A stretch of DNA of 64,000 nt from an uncultured Dorea sp. (lineage in GTDB: Bacteria; Bacillota; Clostridia; Lachnospirales; Lachnospiraceae): contig CAJUTH010000012.1 in the NCBI GenBank assembly GCA_910589275.1, positions 9,940 to 73,939 on the forward strand. The letters run 5' to 3'. The position numbers and the translations under genes were made by a program. A model generated the notes under the pieces. That model was not told where the DNA came from. It saw only the letters and a program-made list of their open reading frames with translations, and did no database searches. Of the stretch, positions 8,357 through 17,097 are shown one piece after another (within the stretch, counting starts at the first letter, position 1; every line of letters begins with the position of its first letter).

Positions 8357-9679
8357 TTAGTTGCCCATCTCGAAGTTCAACTGATCTTCTGCATTCTTTA
8401 ACTCTTCGTCAATATCGGCTCCGCCTACGATGTTGATTACGGCTGCGCCAAGCTTCTCACGGCAGGTATAGTGGTATGGGCTCTGCTCAATCGTCTGTAC
8501 ATGAGATCCCATCTCAGAAATCTGCGCGTAGATCGGAGTATCATTGAAGAAAGCTACGCCCTCGTTGTAAACTTCAGACTCGCCTGCAGGAATGTAGGTA
8601 GAAACAACGCCGCCATCCTTCAGTGCATTGTCATAGGTAACCGTGCTCTTACCAAATGTGTAAGCAAGGAAATCCTTTGCAAGGTCAACCTTCTTGCAGT
8701 TTGCTGTAATGTACAGGGAAGAACCGCCGTTAGAAGCATATCCCTCTTCGCCTGTCAGCGTAGGCATTGTGGTGATCTCCCATTTTCCGCTGTTAGCTTC
8801 TACAGCCTGAATGGTAGGAATAATCCAGTTACCGTTCATAACGCCTGCAACCTGATCGCCCTGAATTGCCTTATCGGTGTAATCTGACCAGCTATTTGGA
8901 AGAAGAAGTATTTCGTCTTTTACCATCTGAACTACCAGTTCAACGATCTCTTTGAGCTTGTCATTTCCTACGATATATGGCTTGCCATCCTTAAACTGGG
9001 AAACGCCTTCCGCCTGCAGCATCATGTACATCAAATCGTTACCGTCGCTGTTCATGCAAAGGAGCGCTTTGCCGGTCTTCTCTTTTACAGCCTTGCCAAC
9101 TTCGATGAATTTCTCCCATGTGATTCCCTTCATGTCGTCGATGGTATAATCAGCCTCTTGAAGAAGGTCTACACGGTAAGCCATAATAACAGTACCGCCG
9201 TCTACCGGAACGCCGTCGATGGTAGAGTAGTCAAGCTTCTCTGCATAGAAGTCGTCCCAGTTGATGTCGATGTCATTGACATCCTGCCATGCATCCGGAT
9301 AGTCTGCCACATACTTCTGGATCCAGTGATCTTGGAACAGCACCATATCCGGCAGCGTCTCGTACTTACCTGAGGAAGCCGCTGTGGTAATAGCAGTCTC
9401 AACGTCCTGTGAGCCGCCCTGCTCTTTGATATCAAGAACAAAATCAGGATTTACATTCTCCTTGTAGTCAGCCGCAGCCGCCTCAAGAGCCGGAATGTTG
9501 AAGTTCGGATCCCACGCTGCAACAGTCAGTGTGTTCTCGTCGTCACTTGTACCCATCTCTGCAGCGCCTGCATCCTCGCCGTCACCTGCGTCCCCACCGG
9601 TGCTTCCGCCACCGCCGCATGCAGCCAGGGAAAGAACCATGGTACCCGCAAGCAGCATTGAAATAAGTTTCTTTTTCAT
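8357..9679 (-). CDS. Sugar ABC transporter substrate-binding lipoprotein
   Basis: A 440-residue extracellular solute-binding protein of the family 1 (MalE-like) type. The N-terminus is a lipoprotein signal with lipobox LAAC and lipidated Cys 21, followed by a Gly/Ser/Asp-rich linker. The mature part has the family pattern of an early TVAAWDPNFN strand and a repeated Trp/Tyr-rich lobe. It probably captures galacto-oligosaccharides or beta-galactosides for the adjacent permeases. The start has AGGAGG 10 bases upstream. It is the first gene of the leftward operon and lies behind the promoter/operator element at 9781-9871 that recurs in front of the AraC genes. Confidence 0.93.
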   Translation of the reverse strand: MKKKLISMLLAGTMVLSLAACGGGGSTGGDAGDGEDAGAAEMGTSDDENTLTVAAWDPNFNIPALEAAAADYKENVNPDFVLDIKEQGGSQDVETAITTAASSGKYETLPDMVLFQDHWIQKYVADYPDAWQDVNDIDINWDDFYAEKLDYSTIDGVPVDGGTVIMAYRVDLLQEADYTIDDMKGITWEKFIEVGKAVKEKTGKALLCMNSDGNDLMYMMLQAEGVSQFKDGKPYIVGNDKLKEIVELVVQMVKDEILLLPNSWSDYTDKAIQGDQVAGVMNGNWIIPTIQAVEANSGKWEITTMPTLTGEEGYASNGGSSLYITANCKKVDLAKDFLAYTFGKSTVTYDNALKDGGVVSTYIPAGESEVYNEGVAFFNDTPIYAQISEMGSHVQTIEQSPYHYTCREKLGAAVINIVGGADIDEELKNAEDQLNFEMGN

Positions 9680-9780
9680 TCTCTATGTCCTCCTTTTTTG
9701 ATCGGCTTATTCGGAAAGAAGTCCGTGATCGTTGTGCAATATGTATAGCATTCTCCTTGTCCTCTGCCGATTTTCTATGT

Positions 9781-9871
9781 ATAATTATACTTATTTCTCC
9801 TTTTCATTGCGTTTATATTCAATCAAAAAATCTGCATTTTCAATCAGGTTTCTTACTTGTGCACAAAAACA
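9781..9871 (-). promoter_or_regulatory. Promoter plus operator element, copy 1 (binding-protein operon)
   Basis: On the minus strand a TATAAT box (9789-9784) lies about 105 bases before the binding-protein start. Upstream of it is a 28-bp block (9844-9817) containing GAAAATGCAGATTTTTTGAT, then TTTTTGTGC at 9869-9861. A second copy with the same layout lies at 12376-12467. The outer part overlaps the 3' end of the gene at 9853. An AraC-type activator site is the simplest reading. Confidence 0.65.
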
Positions 9872-10365
9872 TTCTGAGGATTTATGCGTTTCATAGCCTG
9901 AAGCATATCCTCGTCCAAGTCAAGAAGCAGCTTGATCTTCTTTCTATTCTCCAGAATGATCATCGTGTAGTAGGGAATTTCCGGCTCGTAAGAAGTGTAG
10001 TCGTATTTGGGGATTTTTTCTGTTCCGCCCTTTAACCGATACTTCGCCACCGCCTCATGCCAATTGGGCGCAACCACCTCCATCTGTTTCAGATCCAGCT
10101 CATGCGCCTCCTTGCGGCGGCGTTTTGCATGGATTACCGTAACCGTAAACTTATTTCCCTCCATCGTATATTCATAATCCTTCACACTGTACGCTTCATA
10201 GAGAAAATACATGCCCGCCGTAAGAAGCGCCAAAAGCATCATTCCCCGGTCGAATGCGATTCCCATCAGCAGGAAAAGCACGCACAGCACGATCATCGTC
10301 TTTGTCAGAACCTTCGTAGAAGTCTTAACCCTTCTGTGAACCTGTTTTACCATCTTATAATCCAT
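9853..10365 (-). CDS. Small two-span membrane protein, uncharacterised (DUF6106-like?)
   Basis: A 170-residue protein with a short basic N-terminus, two adjacent hydrophobic segments (~23-60) and a soluble C-terminal domain of about 105 residues rich in beta-strand-like alternation. It resembles small Lachnospiraceae membrane proteins annotated as DUF6106 or YcxB-like, which is recall and not proven. It lies 6 bases downstream of an AraC regulator gene and is probably cotranscribed with it. Its last codons overlap the presumed upstream activator site of the binding-protein promoter. Function is unknown; a role in sensing or tuning the transporter is possible from position only. Confidence 0.75.
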   Translation of the reverse strand: MDYKMVKQVHRRVKTSTKVLTKTMIVLCVLFLLMGIAFDRGMMLLALLTAGMYFLYEAYSVKDYEYTMEGNKFTVTVIHAKRRRKEAHELDLKQMEVVAPNWHEAVAKYRLKGGTEKIPKYDYTSYEPEIPYYTMIILENRKKIKLLLDLDEDMLQAMKRINPQNVFVHK

Positions 10366-10371
10366 AAACTC

Positions 10372-11304
10372 CTACCATCCTTTCAATGCGCTGATCTTAA
10401 AGTCCAGCATCTTTCCGGCATAGTTATCCGGGGAGCGTTTCCACTGATACGGCGTCATCCCCAGCATCCGCTTAAAATTCCGGTTGAAGGTGGACACATT
10501 GCCGTATCCCACCCGGTAAGCCACCTCCTCCATGGTTGCATGGCTTTTTAGGAGCAGCCTGCTGGCCTCATGGATACGGACCACATTCACATGGTCGTTG
10601 GGCGTCATATTCATGCACTCCTGAAAAATCCGCCGGAAATGGCTCTCGCTGATATTGCACACTCTGGCCAGATCCCGGATCCGGATCTCTTCATTATAAT
10701 GCTCCTTCACATAGGCAAGAGCCGGCGCAATCTGAAAGCTCCTCGGACTTTTTCTGGGCATCTCTCCTTTAATATTGTGTATCCGCAAAAGCTCCACCAC
10801 AAATGCCTGCAGAAGTCCTTTTATCTTTTCCCGGTACATATAAGCCTTCCGGTCGCACTCCTCTCTGATCTCTAAAATCGTATTGCTGATCCGAGCCTGC
10901 TCTTTCTGATTAAAAAACAGAGCCGTTTCATTTAACACATTCTGGATATATTCCGGATCCAGCTTGTTGAATGATATTTCCTTCATATCCTGAAGCACGC
11001 TGTCTATATCAAAATACATCCATTCCCAAAAGGCCGTCGTTCCTGAATCTGATAGATTCGTATGGGGACAGTTCGGCGGAATGATCGTAATGCACCCGCT
11101 CTCGAATATTTCCACATGATCGCGCAGCACGCTCTTTCCATGTCCTTCATAGCAGATGCCGATCTCCATGTAATTATGAAAATGATGATCTGTTATATCT
11201 TCCCCATAAGGCCTTCTCCACTCGTCGCCCAAGAGAGCAAGCACTTGGTCATTGGGTCCCATCTCATAATACCTGAACTGCAGTTTCGGTTTCTTTTTTG
11301 CCAT
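10372..11304 (-). CDS. AraC-family transcriptional regulator (cupin plus two HTH)
   Basis: A 310-residue regulator with an N-terminal cupin-like sugar-sensing domain (ITDHHFHNYMEIGICYEG near 36-55) and a C-terminal AraC double helix-turn-helix (~195-295) ending in the signature FNRNFKRMLGMTPYQWK. It starts with GGAGATG upstream of the ATG. It is encoded 17 bases after a second AraC regulator and is likely in the same transcript. It probably activates the galactoside genes when an imported sugar is bound. Which of the two regulators binds which operator cannot be told from sequence. Confidence 0.93.
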   Translation of the reverse strand: MAKKKPKLQFRYYEMGPNDQVLALLGDEWRRPYGEDITDHHFHNYMEIGICYEGHGKSVLRDHVEIFESGCITIIPPNCPHTNLSDSGTTAFWEWMYFDIDSVLQDMKEISFNKLDPEYIQNVLNETALFFNQKEQARISNTILEIREECDRKAYMYREKIKGLLQAFVVELLRIHNIKGEMPRKSPRSFQIAPALAYVKEHYNEEIRIRDLARVCNISESHFRRIFQECMNMTPNDHVNVVRIHEASRLLLKSHATMEEVAYRVGYGNVSTFNRNFKRMLGMTPYQWKRSPDNYAGKMLDFKISALKGW

Positions 11305-11321
11305 GATGCATCTCCTTCCTC

Positions 11322-12158
11322 TTATGTCTGAGACTGCAGCCCCCGGTACTCTGACGGCGTACAGCTCTTGTATTTTTTAAACACCTTTGAGAAATACAGA
11401 TTGTCTTCAAATCCCACGGAATGAGCAATACTCCCTACCGGAAGATCCGTCTGGTTCAAGAGCTGGCATGCCTGTCCAATCCGGTACTTCAGCAGATACT
11501 CCTTGGGAGACTGGTTCATCGCCCCCTGAAACAGCCGAAACAGATAGCTTCTGCTGATACCGGTATATCCGGCCACATCCTCCACTGTGATCGGATAGGA
11601 ATACTGCTCTTCAATATACTGCCTTGCTCTTTCCACATAATCTGCCTGAAGATTTGCGGACTTCTTCTCTCTTCTGGAATGCTTCATCAAAAAACCCATC
11701 AGTGAATAGAGGGCTCCCGTCATAGAAACCGCGTCCTGAAAGGTATTGCCATTGGCCTCGTACACCGCCCGCAGCTTATTAAACAGCTCTTCGCTGATCT
11801 CCGATTGGTTGATTACAGGATTCTCCCGTGAAAAATCTGTATTTACAATCATAGAATACGCATCATTGCCTGCGAATCCTACCCATGCATATTCCCATGG
11901 TTCTTCCCTGTCCGCCTGATAGCTGGATTCTATCTGCGGAAACAAAAGAAAGGTATCCCCCGTCTTCAGATGGTATTCTTTTCCTTCCATCCGATAACGT
12001 CCTCTGCCGCGGATAATATGGTGCAACAGATAGTGATCCCGTACTCCCGGTCCCCACTGGTAGCTCGGATGGCATTTTTCATATCCTGCATTATATACTG
12101 ATAAAGCGCTTAACTGCCTAACCGACGCGTAATAGGCATATCTGTATGTATCCGGCAT
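11322..12158 (-). CDS. AraC-family transcriptional regulator (second copy)
   Basis: About 278 residues. The N-terminal cupin domain reads LLHHIIRGRGRYRMEGKEYH and the C-terminal double HTH (~175-275) ends FSKVFKKYKSCTPSEYRG. The start is set at the second of two tandem ATGs (12158), 6 bases after AGGAGG; the ATG at 12161 is nearly equivalent, while an in-frame extension to 12251 lacks a ribosome site. This arrangement resembles MsmR/RafR-type regulators of alpha- or beta-galactoside systems. It is the first gene of the regulator operon, is divergent from the beta-galactosidase gene, and is preceded by copy 2 of the shared operator element, suggesting autoregulation. Confidence 0.93.
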   Translation of the reverse strand: MPDTYRYAYYASVRQLSALSVYNAGYEKCHPSYQWGPGVRDHYLLHHIIRGRGRYRMEGKEYHLKTGDTFLLFPQIESSYQADREEPWEYAWVGFAGNDAYSMIVNTDFSRENPVINQSEISEELFNKLRAVYEANGNTFQDAVSMTGALYSLMGFLMKHSRREKKSANLQADYVERARQYIEEQYSYPITVEDVAGYTGISRSYLFRLFQGAMNQSPKEYLLKYRIGQACQLLNQTDLPVGSIAHSVGFEDNLYFSKVFKKYKSCTPSEYRGLQSQT

Positions 12159-12350
12159 CATGTACCTCCTTTCGCATGTACATCTGAAATAAGATATATT
12201 TTGGGAGCATCCTGAGAACAGGTTATTTTCAAGTCCGGAAATGACTGACAACCAGAATGTGCAGGGGCGCTCCTATTGGATACTCAATCACATAAACCTA
12301 TTAACATGCATAGGATCCACTCCTTTTTCCATAGATTATATATGTATACT

Positions 12351-12373
12351 TAACGGACTGCTTGTGTCCGTTA
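12351..12373. promoter_or_regulatory. Dyad just downstream of the regulator promoter
   Basis: Perfect 8-bp arms (TAACGGAC and GTCCGTTA) separated by 7 bases lie directly after the minus-strand TATAAT, at or near the expected transcription start of the AraC operon. This could be a repressor site or a 5'-end mRNA hairpin. Confidence 0.45.
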
Positions 12374-12375
12374 TG

Positions 12376-12467
12376 GTATGATTATACTGATTTACAATTT
12401 TATAATGTGGTTACATTCAATCAGAAAATCTGCATTTTCAACTATTAACCTTATTTATGCACAAAAA
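12376..12467 (-). promoter_or_regulatory. Promoter plus operator element, copy 2 (AraC operon)
   Basis: Minus-strand TATAAT at 12386-12381 lies about 223 bases before the AraC start at 12158. The 28-bp operator block at 12442-12415 differs from copy 1 at only two positions, and the distal GTGC tract lies at the same 44-base offset. The spacing between operator and -10 box is 34 bases here and 33 in copy 1. Both copies have the same orientation towards their genes. Confidence 0.65.
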
Positions 12468-12596
12468 AACAAAGAAGTTTCTGTGCTTATCAGCCAGAAG
12501 CGGCTTTCGAATAAATGCCGGCTGTTTCCATTATGCGGAAAGCAGTCCGCAGCAGCTCTATGCAACATTTTTCCATATCTTTGCACCTATTTTATA

Positions 12597-12625
12597 TTGA
12601 ATATTTCATACCGCCGCCACATAAT
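12597..12625 (+). promoter_or_regulatory. Candidate promoter of the beta-galactosidase gene
   Basis: TTGAAT (12597-12602) and CATAAT (12620-12625) are separated by 17 bases and lie 80 bases upstream of the chosen ATG. The match to a vegetative sigma-A promoter is moderate; activation by an AraC protein would suit the imperfect boxes. Confidence 0.45.
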
Positions 12626-12704
12626 AGGGTTAACAGAACGAAATGAAATGAAAATAAGGAATTCTGCCGCCGCTTCATACGGCAGATTCCGCAGGAGGTT
12701 AGCA

Positions 12705-15700
12705 ATGTTTGACTACAACAAAATTAAAGACATTACATTTTTCAAAGAACATGTACTGCCGGCTCATTCCGATCATGTATATTTCCCAGATGAGCCGTCC
12801 TTGAGGGCCGGAGAAAATCCCTTCCGCCATTCCTTGAACGGCATCTGGAAATTCTCCTATGGACGTAATCTGGATGAAACAATAGAAGGCTTTGAAGGGC
12901 TGGATTTCAACTGCAGAAACTGGAGCGAGATCCGCGTACCCACCCATATCCAGATGGAAGGCTATGACGTTCCGGCATATGTAAACACTCAGTATCCATG
13001 GGACGGCAGAGAAGATATCTGGGACGGCGAAATTCCCTCAGAATTTAACCCCACAGCCAGCTATGTGAAATATTTCCATGTGCCGGAGCATATGCGGGGA
13101 CAGGCTTTATACATTTCCTTCCAAGGTGTGGAAAGCGGCATGGCGCTGTGGTTAAACGGCCAGTATGTGGGCTACAGCGAAGACAGCTTTACTCCCTCCG
13201 ATTTTAACCTGACGCCTTACCTTGTGGATGGTGAAAATAAACTGGCTCTTCAAGTATACAAATGGACCAGCGGAAGCTGGGCGGAGGATCAGGATTTTTA
13301 CCGTTTCTCCGGTATTTTCCGCGATGTATACCTTTATACAAAACCTGCGGTACACATCGACGACTTAAAGGTTCAGGCCCTTTTAGACGACACATACACA
13401 AAAGGAGAACTGAAAATTGATATCAAAGCGCAGGGTGCGGGGAACGTCCGGATGGTGCTTTCCGAAATGCCTCTGTACCGTTTTCCGGGAAGCACGATTA
13501 CCGATTTAAGCGAAGATTTAAATAAAGAATTTGCGAAAGCAGAATTTGCGCTTTCAGAAGGAAAAGGACAGCTTACCCTCCCTGTAGAGGGAATGAAGCT
13601 ATGGAGCGCTGAGGAACCTAATCTGTATGAACTGCTGCTTACAGTTCTGGACGATGAGGGACATGTAACCGAGGTGATTGCCGAGGGCGTCGGCTTCCGC
13701 CGCTTTGAGATGAAAGACCGTCTGATGTGCCTGAATGGAAAAAGGATTGTATTCAAGGGCGCAAACCGGCACGAATTCAGCTCCAAAGCCGGACGCGTAC
13801 CCCAAGCCGACGAGCTTCTGCTGGATATCGTAACCATGAAGCGCTACAATATCAACGCCATCCGTACCTGCCATTACCCGAATGATTCCCCCTTGTACCG
13901 TCTGTGCGACGTATACGGGCTGTATCTCATAGACGAAACCAACATGGAAACCCACGGCTCTTGGGACGCCGTCATGCGGGGCGGCGGCTGCGAGCTTGCA
14001 ATTCCAGGCGATAAGCCCCAGTGGGAGGCCGCACTCCTAGACCGCGTCAACTCCATTTACCAGCGGGATAAGAACCACCCTTCCATCCTGATCTGGTCCT
14101 GCGGCAATGAATCCTACGGCGGATCTGTAATCAAAAAAATGTCGGATAAATTCCGGGCGCTGGACGATACCAGACTGGTGCACTACGAAGGTGTCTTCCA
14201 AGACCGGCGCTACAATGACACCAGCGACATGGAAAGCCAGATGTATACTCCGGTTTCCACCATCAAATCATTTCTTTCCAAGCACCGGGATAAGCCGTTT
14301 ATCTGCTGCGAATACGCCCACGCCATGGGAAATTCCTGCGGCGCTATGCACAAATATACAGATCTGACCGATACCGATCCCTTATATCAAGGCGGATTTA
14401 TCTGGGACTATATCGATCAGACCATTACAAAAAAAGACCGCTACGGCAGAGAATTTCAAGCCTACGGCGGTGATTTCGGCGAGCGGCCCACAGACTATAA
14501 CTTCAGCGCCAACGGCATCGTGTACGGCGCAGACCGCGCTCCGTCGCCGAAAATGCAGGAGGTAAAGTTCAACTATCAGAACATTACAGCAGAAACCAGA
14601 AAGGATACGGTTCTGGTAAAAAATAAAAACCTCTTTGTAAATACGAACGCCTACCGCTGCGTCGTTACCCTTGCCAGAAACGGGGTTCTAATCAAACAGG
14701 CCGAACTTCCGACTGCTGTACCGCCGCTGTCTGAGCAGGAATATGCGCTTCCAATCGCCGCGCCAGTGCAGCCGGGAGAATACACCGTAACGGTATCCTT
14801 CCGCCTGAAGACAGACACCCTCTGGGCGGATGCCGGCCATGAAATTGCATTCGGACAGCATGTTTATACAATTTCTGAGAACACCGCCCAAAAAGGCTAT
14901 CAGTGCCGCAAACCGGTCAAGGTCATCAAAGGCAAGGTCAATATCGGCATAAAGGGCGAGAACTTCGACGCGCTGTTTTCCTACCTGTCCGGAGGACTGG
15001 TTTCCTACCGCTACGGCGGCGTAGAGATGATCGAGGGCATCCCGAAGCCGAATTTCTGGAGAGCTCCGGTAGATAATGACGAGGGAAACGGTATGCCGAT
15101 GGTCTACGGCCAGTGGAAGCTTGCAAGCCTCTATCTGTCTCACAAGAGCTTCATCGCTCCAAAGCAGGAAGGCTACGACCCGGGCGACCCCAAACTGGAG
15201 GTTCATAAGACACATGCTTCCGTCACCTACAGCTATGTACTTCCCACCGCTCCCGCTACTTACTGTCAGGTAAGATACACGGTATACGGCGACGGAACGA
15301 TTGAGACAACCTTGATCCATGATCCGATAAAAGAATTGGCAGATATGCCGGAATTTGGTATGATCATGAAGATCAATGCCGATTATAACCAGTTAGAATG
15401 GTACGGCATGGGACCTGAAGAAACTTACGCAGACCGCTGCATGGGCGCGAAGCTTGGTATTTACCGAAATCAGGTATCCGACAATGTAGCAGATTACATT
15501 GTTCCCCAGGAAACCGGCAATAAAGTCGGCGTCCGCTGGGCAAAGGTCACCGATAAACGAGGGCGGGGACTGCTTTTTGAGGGAGACAGCATGAGCTTCT
15601 CCGCTCTTCCATGGACGCCCCATGAAATGGAAAATGCGCGTCATCCTTATGAGCTGCCGCAGATACATTACACGGTCATCCGGGCAGCTATGATGCAGAT

Positions 15701-15803
15701 GGGAATTGCCGGAGACGATAGCTGGGGATCGCCGACCCATCCGGAATATCTGATTCATGCGGATAAACGGTTAGAATTTACTTTCCGTTTTCGAGGAATT
15801 TAA
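12705..15803 (+). CDS. lacZ: Beta-galactosidase, GH2 (LacZ type)
   Basis: A 1032-residue GH2 enzyme that hydrolyses lactose and other beta-galactosides, close to the length of E. coli LacZ. Domains in order are sugar-binding (~40-215), immunoglobulin-like (~220-335), TIM barrel (~336-620), a second Ig-like domain and the Bgal small chain (~735-1030). The acid/base is E469 in IWSCGNES and the nucleophile is E536 in CCEYAHAMGNS. The start at 12705 has AGGAGG 7 bases upstream; the open frame runs 327 bases further without a ribosome site. It has no signal peptide, so it is cytoplasmic. It is divergent from the AraC genes and would finish degradation of oligosaccharides shortened by the GH53 enzyme. 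Confidence 0.96.
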   Translation: MFDYNKIKDITFFKEHVLPAHSDHVYFPDEPSLRAGENPFRHSLNGIWKFSYGRNLDETIEGFEGLDFNCRNWSEIRVPTHIQMEGYDVPAYVNTQYPWDGREDIWDGEIPSEFNPTASYVKYFHVPEHMRGQALYISFQGVESGMALWLNGQYVGYSEDSFTPSDFNLTPYLVDGENKLALQVYKWTSGSWAEDQDFYRFSGIFRDVYLYTKPAVHIDDLKVQALLDDTYTKGELKIDIKAQGAGNVRMVLSEMPLYRFPGSTITDLSEDLNKEFAKAEFALSEGKGQLTLPVEGMKLWSAEEPNLYELLLTVLDDEGHVTEVIAEGVGFRRFEMKDRLMCLNGKRIVFKGANRHEFSSKAGRVPQADELLLDIVTMKRYNINAIRTCHYPNDSPLYRLCDVYGLYLIDETNMETHGSWDAVMRGGGCELAIPGDKPQWEAALLDRVNSIYQRDKNHPSILIWSCGNESYGGSVIKKMSDKFRALDDTRLVHYEGVFQDRRYNDTSDMESQMYTPVSTIKSFLSKHRDKPFICCEYAHAMGNSCGAMHKYTDLTDTDPLYQGGFIWDYIDQTITKKDRYGREFQAYGGDFGERPTDYNFSANGIVYGADRAPSPKMQEVKFNYQNITAETRKDTVLVKNKNLFVNTNAYRCVVTLARNGVLIKQAELPTAVPPLSEQEYALPIAAPVQPGEYTVTVSFRLKTDTLWADAGHEIAFGQHVYTISENTAQKGYQCRKPVKVIKGKVNIGIKGENFDALFSYLSGGLVSYRYGGVEMIEGIPKPNFWRAPVDNDEGNGMPMVYGQWKLASLYLSHKSFIAPKQEGYDPGDPKLEVHKTHASVTYSYVLPTAPATYCQVRYTVYGDGTIETTLIHDPIKELADMPEFGMIMKINADYNQLEWYGMGPEETYADRCMGAKLGIYRNQVSDNVADYIVPQETGNKVGVRWAKVTDKRGRGLLFEGDSMSFSALPWTPHEMENARHPYELPQIHYTVIRAAMMQMGIAGDDSWGSPTHPEYLIHADKRLEFTFRFRGI

Positions 15804-15850
15804 GAAGAACGCCACCGAGGTCAAAAGACCTTATCCCTAACATTATGAAT

Positions 15851-15900
15851 AAAATAAGGGAAGACCAGCGCTATATTTGCCGCCGGCCTTCCCTTATTTT
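15851..15900. terminator. Bidirectional terminator after lacZ
   Basis: Perfect 13-bp arms (AAAATAAGGGAAG and its complement) enclose about 24 bases, with T-rich tracts on both strands. It lies between the convergent lacZ and AI-2E family genes and would serve both. Confidence 0.85.
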
Positions 15901-15931
15901 CTTATCATTCATGACCTAAAAAGCAATACGC

Positions 15932-17080
15932 CTATTCCTTATTCCGGTTCCGCAGGCTTAGGATTCCTTCCACAAGAATCTCCACATCATCCAAAATATA
16001 GTCAAAGGCTCCCGCCTTGTACAGATTCATCACGATCAGGCCCACAGGCACGGCAAAAATCATCCCCAGCACACTTCCAAGCCTGTATCCCACATACAAG
16101 AGAAATAGAGTATACAATGGATTCAGCCCCATGCTGTCTCCTACCAGCTTAGGCTGGATCAGTTGTCTCACAAGCTGGCTCACGCCGTAAATCACCACCA
16201 GCGCCGCTACCATCCGATAATCCCCTACCAGAAATTTGTAGATCGCCCAAGGAATCAAAGCCGTCCCTGTTCCAAAGAAAGGCAGAAAATCTAAAAACGC
16301 AATTCCAAGCGCCAGCAAAATGGAAAAATGAACCCCGCTCAACAAAAAACCCACCAGCAGGATCACAAAAACAACTGCCATAATCTTAAACTGCGCTTTA
16401 AAATATCCGCCCACCGCATATTTCAGATTATCCGCCACCATACCCATTCGGCTGGTAACCGGTTCAGGGACTACTCTCTTTATCCAAAGATTCAAACTTT
16501 CTTTCTCTGAGATAAAAAAGTATGCCGATACAAATGCCACAATCATTCCAACCAGAATCGACGGAATCCGCTTTGCCATGTTTCCGGCAACTGCAATGGT
16601 CGGCTCTCCAATCTGACTAATCATCGTTCCAATCGTCTGATCTAGATTGCTGACCAGCGAACGCCACCCATTCTGCACCTCTTTTGGCAGACGGGAAAAA
16701 ATTTCCGAGCCTTTGCTTCCGATCTGGACGAACCCCATTTCCAACTCCTCATATATGGCCGGAAAGTTGTCGATCAGCGACAAAACCTCTTTCCATATCC
16801 TGCTGCCCAGCAGATAGATTCCTCCGATACAGACTGCCAGCACAAGAATAATCGTGATAGCCGAGCCAAGCTTTTTCATAATCCGCAGCCGCTTTTCCAG
16901 AAATATCACCAGCGGCCCCGCGATTACTGACAGAATCCACCCGATTACAAATGGCATAAAATAAAAGATCGCTTTCAATCCAAAATATACAAATAAAATC
17001 GTTGCACTGAGGCTGAAAAGGAGACTTACCGCAACCTTCCAGTAAGGCCTGTTATCTCCAAGCTGTTCCTTAATCCCCAT
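15932..17080 (-). CDS. AI-2E family transporter (YdbI/YtvI-like permease)
   Basis: A 382-residue integral membrane protein of the AI-2 exporter superfamily, with seven to eight predicted spans and the typical long soluble loop between the third and fourth spans. The conserved block LALGIAFLDFLPFFGTG lies near residue 255. Family members have been linked to autoinducer-2 export, Na+/H+ exchange or general efflux, so the substrate here is open. The start at 17080 (GAGGTG 6 bases upstream) begins 17 bases after ysxC; in-frame extension into ysxC is less likely. It may be the last gene of the lon-ysxC transcript. Confidence 0.9.
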   Translation of the reverse strand: MGIKEQLGDNRPYWKVAVSLLFSLSATILFVYFGLKAIFYFMPFVIGWILSVIAGPLVIFLEKRLRIMKKLGSAITIILVLAVCIGGIYLLGSRIWKEVLSLIDNFPAIYEELEMGFVQIGSKGSEIFSRLPKEVQNGWRSLVSNLDQTIGTMISQIGEPTIAVAGNMAKRIPSILVGMIVAFVSAYFFISEKESLNLWIKRVVPEPVTSRMGMVADNLKYAVGGYFKAQFKIMAVVFVILLVGFLLSGVHFSILLALGIAFLDFLPFFGTGTALIPWAIYKFLVGDYRMVAALVVIYGVSQLVRQLIQPKLVGDSMGLNPLYTLFLLYVGYRLGSVLGMIFAVPVGLIVMNLYKAGAFDYILDDVEILVEGILSLRNRNKE

Positions 17081-17097
17081 AATCCGCACCTCTATCC

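Larger units (their letters stand above)
12162..12704. other. Divergent regulatory region between araC and lacZ
   Basis: A 543-bp gene-free stretch. It contains the regulator promoter/operator (12376-12467), the dyad at 12351-12373 and a rightward promoter candidate for the beta-galactosidase (12597-12625). Nothing recognisable was seen in 12162-12350. The region is AT-rich and has no convincing small gene. Confidence 0.7.

Noticed and set aside
12378..12704. In-frame 109-residue N-terminal extension of the beta-galactosidase
   Set aside because: It has no ribosome site, passes through the promoter/operator region, and exceeds normal LacZ length; the ATG at 12705 has AGGAGG at the right distance.
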